Shown: positions 25,988 to 36,309, numbered from the stretch's first letter. The stretch: 64,000 nucleotides of DNA from M3007 sp965249785 (GCA_965249785.1 CBDFMU010000043.1:124001-188000); one strand, 5' to 3'. The notes: generated from the sequence alone by a model not told the origin. Program-made: numbers and translations.

Positions 25988-28900
25988 ATGAACCGATGCT
26001 TACCCGTTCTTTTTTTAATTTTTGTGGCCACTAGTTTACAGGCCCAGATTGTCAACACTTCGATTCAAATACACGGCCCGGAATTTCTATGCGAGGGGCA
26101 ATGCGATACCTTACACGCGGAGATTACGGATGAAAACAATTTTCCGCCACCCTACACCTACTCTTGGACTGGCCCAGGCGGCTTTACTTCTACGAATAGA
26201 ACCATTGTAGTTTGCTCCGACTATGCTGGTACTTTTACTCTAGATGTCACGCTTGCTACAGGCATCACTTATTCGGCTATTCCCCATACAATTTACGTTG
26301 TACCATATCTGCCATTAAATATATTATCTAGTAATACAGCTCCCTGTAATGCGGACACCAATTCAGTTTTTTGTGAAAGAGTCTGCCCTAATACCGTAGT
26401 CACTTACTCGTTACAGGGACAAAACACTGGCAGCCAGCAAATTCCATTTATCTGGCAGGTCACCGGAGCCAGCAGTTATCAGGTCAATAATCCGCCTTTC
26501 AATACTTCGATTACGGTCACTTGGGGAGGAACAGGCAGCGGCGCTGTATCAGTGATAAGTCAATCAGCAGGTGGACCGATTACGACTAATTGTGGCGGCG
26601 GCGAAGCTTCTATGTGTGTAACTATCATCGAAGCACCGAAAGCGCAATTCAATACCGACCCCGCTCCGACCGCTGGCTCATTGACCGTTTGTAAAGGCCA
26701 AACCATCTATTTGGACAACCAAAGTACCGCTGATTACTCGGAATGGTTTTTCAGCGATGACCTTTCTACCACCTTTGAGGATGATCCACAACACGTTTTC
26801 CAGACACCCGGTAATTATGTCGTGCGACTCATTGCCCGCAGCACTTGCCTTTGCTCCGACACTACCACATTAAATGTAACCGTGCTGGATGCCGTGTCGC
26901 CCATGCTCGATTGCGTTGGTACGATCTGCCCCAACGAAACCGTCACTTATACTGCCTCAAATGGTTGTGCACCTTACGCCTGGTCGGTCACGCCCAACGG
27001 TACAGTCCTAAACGGTGGTACATCCACCTCCGACACGATCACCGTGCAATGGACCAACGGACCCTCAGGTACGATTACGCTGGGTGCGCAAGCTTGTAGC
27101 GGGATGGTTTGTCCGCAGCCAGCCATTATTCATGTGCCGGTCATTTCCGACGCAGCGGAGATAAAAGGGAAAGAGCGAGTGTGTGGGTCATCGGAAGAAA
27201 AATATTCTATTGAGCCTTATAGTGGTACGGGCTTTATTTGGTCGCTGTCGGGCGGCGGCACCATTCAATATGGACAAGGCACTAACCAAATATACGTAAG
27301 CTGGACGGCCTATCCAGATCCCAGCCAGACATATTGGCTTTCTGTGAAATATGACAATTGCTACCTGGGTTGTGGTGGACAGGATTCCATTGCCGTACAC
27401 ATCCTTTCGCCGTTTATCATTGATGGCCCCGTGGAGGCCTGCGCTGGTGCAACGGCTTCTTTCAATGCAAAACTGACCACGCCCGCCGTTAATTTGATCG
27501 CGAACTGGACCCTCCACGGCCCTGACGGCAGCACAGTTTGGACCTCGGCAACAGCTTTGGCCAGTGTCAATGTGCCTTTTGCCACTACCGATGGAATATA
27601 TCAGTTGCTAGCCGAGCCTGCCGATCCCAGCCAGACTTGCTCCGACCAAGCAACCTGGGCGATCAGCATTGCTCCGCTGCCTGCTTCGCCCACGGGCATT
27701 TCCGGTCCGGTTTTGATTTGTCCCAATAATATTTACACTTACGAAGCATTGGGCGTTTTGCCAAATAGTAATTTGCAATGGACAGTGCAAAACGGCCTGA
27801 CTACTAATACCTATCTCGGCAATCCTGTCAATATTAGCTGGGGAGTCGCTGGTCCATACGCCTTATCCGTGCGGCAAATAAGCACCGACGGGCTGGGCTG
27901 CTTGTCCGATACAATTCGCCTGCAAGTGGCCGCTATTACTTTGCCCAGCATTACGGGTGATAATACAGTTTGCGAAGATGCCACGGTAAGTTACACCATT
28001 GCCAATCTGGAAGACATTGATATTCAATGGAGTACCAGCCCGACGGGAGCCGGAGCTATTGCCAATGGACAAGGCTCCAAGGAGGTGGAAGTTTTCTGGA
28101 CGGAGACAGGCAATCATACGCTATCAGCCAATGTTTGTGGCCAAATTGCTACTTTTCCAGTCACCGTACTGGCTAATCCCCAGCCAACGGTGCAAGCGCC
28201 CGCCAACGTTTGTGTGGGCCAAACCAAACCTGTACAGACGATTGGTTCGTACAGCAACTATTTGTGGCGCGATGCCAATGGCGCGATGTTGGCTACCACG
28301 CCAATCGCCAATCTCGGTGCGGGCAGTTACTCGGTACAAGTAACCGACGGGCAAGGCTGTGTGGGCACCTCAGAATTCACCATTGCTGTGGCTCCCAATC
28401 CTAACTTGAACATTACAACCGCCGATTTCACGGCTTTTTGTCTTAATTCCAATTTCATCACTATCAGCGCATTAGTAAACGCCGACGGAGATTTTCAGTA
28501 CCAATGGTTTCAGAATAATATGCCCGTGGGCGGTAATACACCTACTTACACAACCAACCAATATGGGCTGTATACCGCAATAGTAACCAATCAATATGGC
28601 TGCACCGCCTCGGACGGCCCGATATCGATCGTCAATGATTGTGGCAGCGGAGGTGGTGTCCCCGGCAGTGGAGCGGCTCCATTTTGCCCGCCTGGCAGTA
28701 TTAATCTGGCGATCATGCCCACCGCACTATGCGATTCTTTTGCTTTTCAGGTGAGCGGTGCGCAGTACCAGCCAGGCTCGGCAGATTGGTATTTTGGGGA
28801 GTCGGGGGCAGCTTTGCTGGGTACTTCCAATGTAGACAATCCCAGTTTTCATTTCCAAAATGCCGGACAATATCTGGTCGTTCTATACGCCCAATTGCTG

Positions 28901-31900
28901 AATGGCGCGACTTGCCGAGTGATTGATTCCGTAAAAGTGGTTGCTTCGGCGCAATTCGGGGCGGCTCCGGCCTGTCCCAGTAGTGCCACTAATTTTCAGG
29001 ATGTGAGCACTTTTTTTCCAGGCAATGGCATTAATAGCTGGGCCTGGGATTTTGGGGATCCGAGCAGTGGCGCCAACAATATTTCACCAGTACGCAATGC
29101 CGATCACACCTACGCTGCTTCTGGAAATTATCCAGTCACGCTCACTATTACGGCGAATAGCGGCTGTACTTCGGCAGTCACGCAAGCAGTCATAATTCCC
29201 GTTATATCCAGTCCAACTTTTGCGCCACCGACCCAAAACTGTGCAGGCAACGCGCTACCATTTAATGCCGTAGTGGGGCCAGAAATAACCAAGGTAACCT
29301 GGGATTTTGGCCAACCTGTCACCGGCCCGGCCAATGATGCTACTGGTACATTAGTCTACCACAGTTTCACGCCTGCTGGTACTTATTCTGTAACGGCCAC
29401 TTCTACCAATGCCTTTGGTTGTGCCGCCATTTTTTCCCAAAATATAACTGTAACGCCCAACGCATTAAATGGAAATATTAGTCCAGCCAATCCAGCACCA
29501 ATTTGCGAAGGCAGCACTGTCACTTTAACAGCCCCAACGGGCGGCGTAGCCTGGTTCTGGTCGGATAGCACCACTACTACTCCAATTTTTACGACTAATA
29601 AAGCAGGCACTTATCGGGTAACGATAACTGCTGCCAATGGCTGCACTTATACGTCGCCGCCAGTAACAGTAGAGGTAAAACCCGCCCCGGATGCGCTCAT
29701 TAAAGCATTGTTAGAGAATGAGTTGGGGCAAGTGATTGGCACGATTTATCCTACGCTGACTACCTGTGCTGGCGAAGACGTGCACTTGGAGGTGCAAGGC
29801 AACAGCAGCAATTATGGCTATGTCTGGTCGGATGGGAATGGCACGGACGACGAGGTGTTTTTTACCGCAGATCGGTTCAATTTGCTGTCGGTAGGTACGC
29901 ACGTTTTTACAGTGACGGTGACGGACTACTCCAGCGGCTGCACGGCGGCGACCACTCCTTTTATGGTGATAGTCAATCCAGTGCCAAGCGGATTCCAGAT
30001 TACAAGCAGCGGAAATCACTGTGCCCAAGCGTCCAATATCATTACCTATCAAGGCCCCATGCCGGGCAACTGGCAATTTATCTGGAACAATGGCCAACCC
30101 GGAACGACCCTGCCCGCCGCCGAACCTGGCGAGTATTTTATCCGAGTGATCAATGAATTTGGTTGTGAAGCGAAAAGCAATTCCCTGTATTTCCAACCGG
30201 GGCCACCAGTCAGTGCCATTCCCGGTGGTTGCCATACGCGTTGTCGGCCCGATACCTTGTGTTTGCCTTATGATCTATCCTACGTTAGTTTTTGGCAGTG
30301 GTATTACAACGGCGATCCCATCCCTGGTGCTACCAGCCAGAACTTAGTGGCCGCTGAAAGCGGTACGTATTGGGCCGTATTGACGGATAGTTATGGTTGC
30401 GTGGGCCAGAGCGATCCACTTACCTTGCAACTCTTCGATGCCTACGGCAATGTTACCGGCCAGGTTTGGTCGGATGTGAACGACAATGGCGTTATTGACG
30501 CAGCCGACACGCTAGTGAGCGGCATTCCGGTGGATTTGTACCAAAGCGGCAGCCCGGTGGCTTACGGACAAAGCAATAATCAAGGTATTTATGCTTTTGC
30601 CAATATTCTTTCTGCCAATTATGTGGTGCAAATTGATGCTGCGAGCCTGCCTTCTAATTGGCAGATAGTAATTGGTCAAAAAAATGCCAATATGTCGGGC
30701 TGTCAAACCGTGGCTACCGCTGATCTGCTCGTGAAATTTGTTTGTCCAACCGTCACCTCGCAGTTGCAACTCCATGCTTGTCCCGGCGGTTCGGTAATTT
30801 ATCAGGGAATGAGCCTAGCCATCGGAGCCAATCAAGCGTTTACGTTTACCAGTACTCAGGGTTGCGATTCTACGGTGACAGTGACGGTGCAAACACTGCC
30901 AACCTCCACGTCGGCCTTGACTTTGTTTGCTTGCGCAGGTAGTACGGTGGCTTATCAGGGAACGCAGTTGCTTCCCGGCGTGGTGCAGGATTTTGTTTTC
31001 CAAAACTATGCAGGCTGCGATTCCACGGTAACAGTTACGGTAAAAACTGCTCCTGTTTCTGCCTCAGCACTCACTTTAACGGCCTGTCCGGGCAGCACGG
31101 TAGGCTACAATGGCGGGCAATTACTTCCCGGCGCGGTGCAGGATTTTGTTTTTCAAAACTACCTGGGCTGCGATTCTACGGTGACGGTCACGGTGCAGGC
31201 TTTGCCAAATTCCACTTCCTTGTTGGAAGTATCCGTTTGCCCCGGAGAGACTTTTAAGTACGCAGGTGCCTCTGTAGCGGCGGGCGAAACCCTCGACTTT
31301 CACTTGCTTACCACGCAGGGTTGTGATTCTACGGTGACGGTGACAGTGGCGGAATTTCCAGTGGCTACTTTTGCATTGCTGCCAATATCGTCTTGCGCTA
31401 CGCAACCAACTGGTAGCCTGCTGATTAGGCAAGCGAGCGGTGGATTATCGCCCTACCAATTCTCACTAAATGGAAATGCTGCCCAACCCGATTCCTTGTT
31501 CCAAACGCTGATGGCGGGTACTTACGAAGTGGTATTAGAGGATGCCAACGGTTGCTCATCTTCCCAAAACACAACCATTGAGGAACTGCCACGCCTGGAA
31601 CTGGGATTGTCCGATGCCTTTTTGCCCTGCGATAGTAGCGGGCTGGAAATCACGCCAGTGATCGGCGGAGATACTATCGGTTTGCATTATAAATGGTGGA
31701 ACGGTAGTACGTCTTCGTCGGCTATGGCCAGCGAGGCCGGGCCAGTTTGGGTAGAAGCAACCAATCACTGCGAGACGGTACGACGCGAGGCAATGGTACA
31801 CTGGATGGACTTGGCTGCCGATATTTCGTATGTTTATTTGCCCAACATATTTGCGCCAGATGGCGTGGCGCAAGAGAATGCCACGTTCCGGCCCACCTTT

Positions 31901-32119
31901 GCAGCAGGACTTTTGCCATTACATTATCGCCTGGAAATCTTTGATCGCTGGGGCAATCTATTGTTTCAAAGCACTCAAACCGAGGCAGCCTGGGAAGGCA
32001 ATTTTCACCGCCGAAAGATGAATCCCGGTGTATACGTGTGGCAACTGGAAGCAGAGGTAGCTTTCTGCGGACGTACTATTATGTTACATAAGCAGGGCGA
32101 TGTTACTATTATGCGCTGA
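25988..32119 (+). CDS. Giant secreted PKD/Ig-like protein with gliding-type C-terminal domain (2043 aa)
   Basis: Start is ATG 25988, which opens a signal peptide (MNRCLPVLFLIFVATSLQAQ); earlier in-frame ATGs give no signal. The body is a long array of Ig/PKD-like modules, for example AQFNTDPAPT ... DPQHVFQTPGNYVVRLIA, WYFGESGAALLGTSNVDNPS, SWAWDFGDPSSGANN and TWDFGQPVTGPANDATGTLV. A SdrD-B-like module follows (GQVWSDVNDNGVIDAADTLV). Then come four ~56-residue tandem repeats each containing GCDSTVTVTV (DNA about 30750-31360). The C-terminus (YLPNIFAPDGVAQENATFRP ... NPGVYVWQLEAEV) is the TIGR04131/CHU_C gliding-motility-associated domain, a type B T9SS export signal. Likely a surface adhesin or matrix protein. 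No enzymatic domain seen. Confidence 0.9.
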   Translation: MNRCLPVLFLIFVATSLQAQIVNTSIQIHGPEFLCEGQCDTLHAEITDENNFPPPYTYSWTGPGGFTSTNRTIVVCSDYAGTFTLDVTLATGITYSAIPHTIYVVPYLPLNILSSNTAPCNADTNSVFCERVCPNTVVTYSLQGQNTGSQQIPFIWQVTGASSYQVNNPPFNTSITVTWGGTGSGAVSVISQSAGGPITTNCGGGEASMCVTIIEAPKAQFNTDPAPTAGSLTVCKGQTIYLDNQSTADYSEWFFSDDLSTTFEDDPQHVFQTPGNYVVRLIARSTCLCSDTTTLNVTVLDAVSPMLDCVGTICPNETVTYTASNGCAPYAWSVTPNGTVLNGGTSTSDTITVQWTNGPSGTITLGAQACSGMVCPQPAIIHVPVISDAAEIKGKERVCGSSEEKYSIEPYSGTGFIWSLSGGGTIQYGQGTNQIYVSWTAYPDPSQTYWLSVKYDNCYLGCGGQDSIAVHILSPFIIDGPVEACAGATASFNAKLTTPAVNLIANWTLHGPDGSTVWTSATALASVNVPFATTDGIYQLLAEPADPSQTCSDQATWAISIAPLPASPTGISGPVLICPNNIYTYEALGVLPNSNLQWTVQNGLTTNTYLGNPVNISWGVAGPYALSVRQISTDGLGCLSDTIRLQVAAITLPSITGDNTVCEDATVSYTIANLEDIDIQWSTSPTGAGAIANGQGSKEVEVFWTETGNHTLSANVCGQIATFPVTVLANPQPTVQAPANVCVGQTKPVQTIGSYSNYLWRDANGAMLATTPIANLGAGSYSVQVTDGQGCVGTSEFTIAVAPNPNLNITTADFTAFCLNSNFITISALVNADGDFQYQWFQNNMPVGGNTPTYTTNQYGLYTAIVTNQYGCTASDGPISIVNDCGSGGGVPGSGAAPFCPPGSINLAIMPTALCDSFAFQVSGAQYQPGSADWYFGESGAALLGTSNVDNPSFHFQNAGQYLVVLYAQLLNGATCRVIDSVKVVASAQFGAAPACPSSATNFQDVSTFFPGNGINSWAWDFGDPSSGANNISPVRNADHTYAASGNYPVTLTITANSGCTSAVTQAVIIPVISSPTFAPPTQNCAGNALPFNAVVGPEITKVTWDFGQPVTGPANDATGTLVYHSFTPAGTYSVTATSTNAFGCAAIFSQNITVTPNALNGNISPANPAPICEGSTVTLTAPTGGVAWFWSDSTTTTPIFTTNKAGTYRVTITAANGCTYTSPPVTVEVKPAPDALIKALLENELGQVIGTIYPTLTTCAGEDVHLEVQGNSSNYGYVWSDGNGTDDEVFFTADRFNLLSVGTHVFTVTVTDYSSGCTAATTPFMVIVNPVPSGFQITSSGNHCAQASNIITYQGPMPGNWQFIWNNGQPGTTLPAAEPGEYFIRVINEFGCEAKSNSLYFQPGPPVSAIPGGCHTRCRPDTLCLPYDLSYVSFWQWYYNGDPIPGATSQNLVAAESGTYWAVLTDSYGCVGQSDPLTLQLFDAYGNVTGQVWSDVNDNGVIDAADTLVSGIPVDLYQSGSPVAYGQSNNQGIYAFANILSANYVVQIDAASLPSNWQIVIGQKNANMSGCQTVATADLLVKFVCPTVTSQLQLHACPGGSVIYQGMSLAIGANQAFTFTSTQGCDSTVTVTVQTLPTSTSALTLFACAGSTVAYQGTQLLPGVVQDFVFQNYAGCDSTVTVTVKTAPVSASALTLTACPGSTVGYNGGQLLPGAVQDFVFQNYLGCDSTVTVTVQALPNSTSLLEVSVCPGETFKYAGASVAAGETLDFHLLTTQGCDSTVTVTVAEFPVATFALLPISSCATQPTGSLLIRQASGGLSPYQFSLNGNAAQPDSLFQTLMAGTYEVVLEDANGCSSSQNTTIEELPRLELGLSDAFLPCDSSGLEITPVIGGDTIGLHYKWWNGSTSSSAMASEAGPVWVEATNHCETVRREAMVHWMDLAADISYVYLPNIFAPDGVAQENATFRPTFAAGLLPLHYRLEIFDRWGNLLFQSTQTEAAWEGNFHRRKMNPGVYVWQLEAEVAFCGRTIMLHKQGDVTIMR
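30750..31360 (+). repeat. Four tandem ~56-residue coding repeats
   Basis: Within the giant protein, four units each run '(A/V)CPG(S/G)...Y.G..L..G...DF.f.....GCDSTVTVTV'. Units two and three are the most alike (AYQGTQLLPGVVQDFVFQNY versus GYNGGQLLPGAVQDFVFQNY) and also similar in DNA, suggesting recent duplication. Confidence 0.85.
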
Positions 32120-32761
32120 TTAACCTACCGCTTTTGCTGCTATCAATGCCGCCTGCAGCACCTCCCGTTGGATGCTTACGGTACGGTCGTGGGCATACCA
32201 CGTATGCACCAGCGTTTTGAGATCTTCGTAAATCTTATGACGGACCTCCAAATCAGTAGAGCCTTTCATCTGAACGATCATGTCCCGAATCTGCGCTTGC
32301 ACCGCCGCCGGACGAGGTCCCCAGGAACCGCCCACTTCTCCCGACTTTGCGTCGGCAAAAATAATTTTTGGAATAGAACGACTGCCCTCGGTCAGAAAAG
32401 CGTCCATCAGATCGGGCTGTTCGTCGCGGAGTACAAAACCGAGTTGGATGTTCTCATTCAGCAACGATAAACTGTGTAACACTGGTACGATCTGCGAAGC
32501 ATCGCCGCACCAACCCTCGGTAATCACCAACCACTGCTGGGGTTTGGTGAGTTGCGCTAACAATTCGGCAGCTTGCGAATCCAAGCGGAATGTTTTGTCC
32601 AACCGATTCATGCGCTGTTCATTCAAGTGCGAATATTTCAGCAGTTCCGGGGTATGGTGTAGGCCCGTCGTCTTGTCTTCAGCCAACAGATCGGTCACCA
32701 GACTGCGATAGCCAGCATAGGTCAGGGCCTGGACAATGAGGTCTTGTTCCAAATTTTTCAT
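32120..32761 (-). CDS. Thioredoxin-fold protein with WCGDAS motif (213 aa)
   Basis: Soluble protein starting MKNLEQDLIVQALTYAGYRS. The central part is a thioredoxin-like fold: WLVITEGWCGDASQIVPVLH with a single Cys instead of CxxC, the GFVLRDEQPDLMDAFLTEG region, and a cis-Pro strand SRSIPKIIFADA. Because only the first active-site Cys exists, dithiol exchange is unlikely; a monothiol or binding role is possible. Bacteroidota have many such 'thioredoxin family' proteins. Its stop codon abuts that of the giant protein (32119/32120), so the genes are exactly tail-to-tail. Confidence 0.82.
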   Translation of the reverse strand: MKNLEQDLIVQALTYAGYRSLVTDLLAEDKTTGLHHTPELLKYSHLNEQRMNRLDKTFRLDSQAAELLAQLTKPQQWLVITEGWCGDASQIVPVLHSLSLLNENIQLGFVLRDEQPDLMDAFLTEGSRSIPKIIFADAKSGEVGGSWGPRPAAVQAQIRDMIVQMKGSTDLEVRHKIYEDLKTLVHTWYAHDRTVSIQREVLQAALIAAKAVG

Positions 32762-32854
32762 GCTAAAAGAACGGTTTTTTTTGTGTCGGGTTCACAGTGC
32801 TGGCAATTGGTTGGTCGAAGTGACGTTTAGGCTCCATTTCTATTGGCGAACTGC

Positions 32855-32862
32855 TATTTTTG
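32855..32862 (+). promoter_or_regulatory. -7 box TATTTTTG for the second moxR
   Basis: TAnnTTTG match 23 bases before ATG 32886. The -33 position has GTTTAG (32825-32830), an imperfect TTTG. Confidence 0.5.
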
Positions 32863-32885
32863 TGGCCTTCATTTAAAAACGACCG

Positions 32886-33881
32886 ATGCAAAGTTATTTT
32901 GATATACAAGCCCTGAACCAGCGGATTCATGCCGAAAGTGCTTTCGTGGAGCAACTTAACCACGAAACTTCCAAAGTCATTGTCGGCCAGCAAGTGATGC
33001 TGGAACGGCTACTGATTGGCTTGCTGACGCGCGGGCATATTTTGCTGGAAGGCATGCCGGGCCTGGCTAAAACACTGGCCATCAAGACCTTGGCGCAGGC
33101 GGTGGATGCCAAATTCAGCCGCATTCAGTTTACGCCCGACCTGCTGCCCGCTGACTTGATTGGTACGATGATTTACAACCCCGCTCGCTCGGAATTCACG
33201 GTACGCAAAGGGCCGATTTTTTCCAATTTCGTGCTGGCCGACGAAATCAACCGTGCGCCCGCCAAGGTGCAGAGTGCCTTGCTGGAAGCCATGCAGGAAC
33301 GTCAGGTGACCATTGGCCACGAGACATTTCCGCTGGAAGAACCATTTTTGGTGCTGGCTACGCAAAATCCCATCGAACAGGAAGGTACTTATCCGCTGCC
33401 CGAAGCGCAGATTGACCGCTTTTTGTTGAAAGTAAAAATTGGTTATCCTACGCAGGAAGAGGAACGTGACATCGTGCGGCGCAATCTGAGCGGCATCCAA
33501 CCGACCGTAAATCGCGTAGTGTCGCCGACCGCTTTATTGCGTGCGCGGGAGGTGTTGCACGAGATATATGTGGACGAAAAAATAGAGCAATACATCATTG
33601 ATATTGTCTTCGCGACTCGTGAACCGGCAAAGTACGGCCTGAAATCGCTGGCTCCGCTAATCAGTTATGGGGCTTCGCCACGGGCCAGTATTGCCTTGGC
33701 GCAGGCGGCTCGTGCCTTGGCATTTTTGCGTCGGCGCGGTTACGTGGTGCCGGAGGATGTCCGCGCCATTTGCCCCGATGTGCTGCGTCACCGTATTGGA
33801 TTGAGCTATGAAGCCGAGGCTGAAAACGTCCGCCCGGAAGAAGTGGTGGAACAGGTGCTGAATACGGTGCAAGTACCTTGA
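32886..33881 (+). CDS. MoxR-family AAA+ ATPase, stand-alone paralogue (331 aa)
   Basis: Intact MoxR protein: MQSYFDIQALNQRIHAESAF, KVIVGQQVMLERLLIGLLTR, Walker A ILLEGMPGLAKT, Walker B VLADEINRAPAKVQ, and LATQNPIEQEGTYPLPEAQ. It has the same length and near-identical core as the frameshifted copy at 17964-18960, so the two are recent or strongly constrained paralogues. This copy has its own promoter and terminator and no DUF58 or VWA neighbour, which is unusual for the family. It may serve the same DUF58/BatD partners in trans or unlinked ones (inference). Confidence 0.93.
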   Translation: MQSYFDIQALNQRIHAESAFVEQLNHETSKVIVGQQVMLERLLIGLLTRGHILLEGMPGLAKTLAIKTLAQAVDAKFSRIQFTPDLLPADLIGTMIYNPARSEFTVRKGPIFSNFVLADEINRAPAKVQSALLEAMQERQVTIGHETFPLEEPFLVLATQNPIEQEGTYPLPEAQIDRFLLKVKIGYPTQEEERDIVRRNLSGIQPTVNRVVSPTALLRAREVLHEIYVDEKIEQYIIDIVFATREPAKYGLKSLAPLISYGASPRASIALAQAARALAFLRRRGYVVPEDVRAICPDVLRHRIGLSYEAEAENVRPEEVVEQVLNTVQVP

Positions 33882-33887
33882 TTAACG

Positions 33888-33966
33888 ATGAAGTATGAAA
33901 TATAAACTAGGGGTTAATTTGACGACGTTTCGGTTATAGTTCATACTTCATACATCATCGTTTTTT
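33888..33966 (+). terminator. Terminator-like long stem-loop after moxR
   Basis: Arms 33888-33905 and 33934-33951 pair in 17 of 18 positions (core ATGAAGTATGAA) around a 28-base loop. They are followed by CATCATCGTTTTTT. It starts 7 bases after the stop codon. Confidence 0.65.
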
Positions 33967-34000
33967 CACCTTTTTTTAATCTGCCAAAACCGCTTTACAC

Positions 34001-35434
34001 ATGGTATATTCTTTTCTATTTCGGATTAAGTATTTGATTGTTAAAATCTTAGAATTTTATGCAATTGGCATTAAACGCAAATTGCATCCTCTCTGTATTT
34101 TAATAATATTTGGCCTACCCAACCTGCTTTTTTCTCAAAAAACCAATCCTGCTCCAGTCACCAAGCCCGCTGCTGGTATTCGCGACACAGCTATTATTAA
34201 ATTATTTGAACAACCTGCTACGATCAAATGGGTACGCGTTTTCAAAGGTCGGGTGGATGATGCCTCGGCGGTAGATATGACCTTGGGCTACGACGGACGC
34301 AATTGTCGCGGTTATTTGAACTACTTAAAAAGCAAGACCCGTATCCGACTCGACGGTACCCTGCTCGACAGTACCGAACTCCATCTCGAAGAACGCGGTC
34401 CTGGCTCTACCATAACGGGTCGCTGGGAAGGTCATATTATTGGTCATCTGCTCGAAGCCGACTGGACGAACTTTAATAACAGCCTGGGCATCCATCTTTC
34501 TGCCGACGAATTCGTGCCGGGTCTTACGCTCAATCTGGCCTGCAGCGAAAACAAATGGGCCAATCGCTACATCGCGCGCTACAATGGTGCCCGCGCTGAT
34601 ATGGTCTTAACGCGGGTACAAAATGGTATTCTACAGGGCTACTGCTGGATAGAAAGTGATGCCAGGACTTATACTTTGCAAGGATCAGTCAACAAAAATG
34701 GCGACTACGAAATGGAAGCACTGCTGCCCAGTGGCCGGGTAGCCGCCCAACTTTCCGGCAACTTAAAACCCGGTCAATCCATGATTTGGGTCGGCAGCGG
34801 AGAGAAACGGGAGTTCAATTTTACCTTGAAAGATAATTATGCACTGGGCTGCTACGACTACGCTGATTATGGCTCCAGCTACGATGCGCTCTATCCACGT
34901 ACGGCTTGCGTGACTTGCAATGCGTGGTTCGATCAGCAACTCACGGCGTGGATAAATCGTTGTAAATCAGTGGTTGCCGCAAAAAAAGATCCACCAACGC
35001 CTGCCACGCGTAGCGCACAACGGGCCAGTGCCTGGTCTGAAATCGCCTGCTGGACCGAAAATATATTTACGGGCTATCTCACTTTCTCGGACACTTGGAG
35101 CGAGCAGGCACAGGGCCTGGCGTTCAACTTCGATCTGAAGACTGGCAAGGCAATCGTATTGGATGAATTATTCAATAAAGGCTTTGATGCGAAAACCTGG
35201 CTGGAGGACTATGCCCGTAAAGAATCGCCGAAAATGCCGCAATTCGTAGCAAACCCCAAATATCGGGAGTGGCTAAACAAGGAGGGCTTTCCACTATTCG
35301 CTCTGCGGCGCGAGGGTCTGGAAATCAGCACGTTATTTCATCCACAATATGGACGGCAGTCGTTAGTAGTCCCTTATAGCGCGCTGAAACCTTATATGAA
35401 GAAGGAGAATCCGGTGGCGGAGTTTGTGAAGTAG
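34001..35434 (+). CDS. Exported protein with DUF3298-like C-terminal domain (477 aa)
   Basis: A hydrophobic segment near residues 28-45 (LHPLCILIIFGLPNLLFSQK) looks like a signal peptide preceded by an unusually long N-terminal extension, so the true start may be downstream of ATG 34001. The middle is beta-rich (VRVFKGRVDDASAVDMTLGY, LDSTELHLEERGPGSTITGR). The C-terminal ~180 residues resemble DUF3298/RsiV-type domains: FTGYLTFSDTWSEQAQGLAF, NFDLKTGKAIVLDELF, ISTLFHPQYGRQSLVVPYSA. Such domains occur in exported proteins of unknown biochemical role. The family call is moderate. Confidence 0.75.
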   Translation: MVYSFLFRIKYLIVKILEFYAIGIKRKLHPLCILIIFGLPNLLFSQKTNPAPVTKPAAGIRDTAIIKLFEQPATIKWVRVFKGRVDDASAVDMTLGYDGRNCRGYLNYLKSKTRIRLDGTLLDSTELHLEERGPGSTITGRWEGHIIGHLLEADWTNFNNSLGIHLSADEFVPGLTLNLACSENKWANRYIARYNGARADMVLTRVQNGILQGYCWIESDARTYTLQGSVNKNGDYEMEALLPSGRVAAQLSGNLKPGQSMIWVGSGEKREFNFTLKDNYALGCYDYADYGSSYDALYPRTACVTCNAWFDQQLTAWINRCKSVVAAKKDPPTPATRSAQRASAWSEIACWTENIFTGYLTFSDTWSEQAQGLAFNFDLKTGKAIVLDELFNKGFDAKTWLEDYARKESPKMPQFVANPKYREWLNKEGFPLFALRREGLEISTLFHPQYGRQSLVVPYSALKPYMKKENPVAEFVK

Positions 35435-35448
35435 ATTTGTCTAAGGTT

Positions 35449-36309
35449 TCAATCCTTTAAAAACGGCAAAATACTTGCCCAAACCGCCGCAAAATTTTCC
35501 AGAAAAACAACATGACCAGTATTCGGAATAATGGCCAGTTGGCAGTTTGGTATCATGTTATAGGCAGTTATCACCGTTGGCAAAGGAGCATTTCGGTCCA
35601 GTTCGCCAGCCATCAGCAGTACCGGGCATTTAATTGTGGTAAATAATGCTTTGCTGGCCGTCATGGTATTATAAAAATCGGCCATTTTCGTCCAGTATTC
35701 CTGAATCCTTTCAGGTTCCGGCATAAGTGCCAGTTGTTGTTTCCAATAAGTACTATCAAGTTTAAATGCCTCTTTGGTATCTAAAATTACTTTGCGCAAA
35801 CCCGGCACCTGTTCGCCAGCACCAATGGCGATCAATTTCTTCACCCTTGTCGGGTACATACTGGCCACCTTATAACTAGTGTACGCCCCATCGCTAAATC
35901 CCAAAATAATGCATTGCTCTTTGGTTACCGCATTGATAACCGCTATCACATCATTCGCCTTTTGTTCGTAAGTCAGTGGTGTAGAACCTATTTCGGATTT
36001 GCCATGTCCGCGCGTAGAAACTGCTATAACTTGAAACTTTTGCTGAAAACTATCAATAAAAGCCGCCATTTCAATAGTAGAACCAAATCCACCACCATGC
36101 AGTAGCACGATTGGCTGCCCTTTGCCATAGACTTCGTAATAAATTTTGGCATCGTCCGCCTGCACATAATGCCCTGCTTTTGGATTAGCCCCATAAGGTA
36201 TTTTATTCACCACACTGGCAGGCTGGAAAACCCTTCTTAAATTTTGTTGTCCATAAAGACATTGACAAACAAGCAGTAAAAAGATGGAGGAAAGAAGTCT
36301 TAAATTCAT
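35449..36309 (-). CDS. Exported alpha/beta hydrolase (286 aa)
   Basis: Signal peptide MNLRLLSSIFLLLVCQCLYG. Alpha/beta-hydrolase features: oxyanion HGGGFGST after IVLL, VIAVSTRGHGKSEIG, the nucleophile elbow ILGFSDGAYTS (G-x-S-x-G), an acidic residue in LLMAGELDRNAP, and the catalytic His in IPNTGHVVFLENF. The complete triad suggests an active esterase or lipase-like enzyme in the periplasm. Substrate unknown. It lies downstream of the NADP oxidoreductase gene on the same strand but is separated by a terminator-like hairpin. Confidence 0.88.
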   Translation of the reverse strand: MNLRLLSSIFLLLVCQCLYGQQNLRRVFQPASVVNKIPYGANPKAGHYVQADDAKIYYEVYGKGQPIVLLHGGGFGSTIEMAAFIDSFQQKFQVIAVSTRGHGKSEIGSTPLTYEQKANDVIAVINAVTKEQCIILGFSDGAYTSYKVASMYPTRVKKLIAIGAGEQVPGLRKVILDTKEAFKLDSTYWKQQLALMPEPERIQEYWTKMADFYNTMTASKALFTTIKCPVLLMAGELDRNAPLPTVITAYNMIPNCQLAIIPNTGHVVFLENFAAVWASILPFLKD

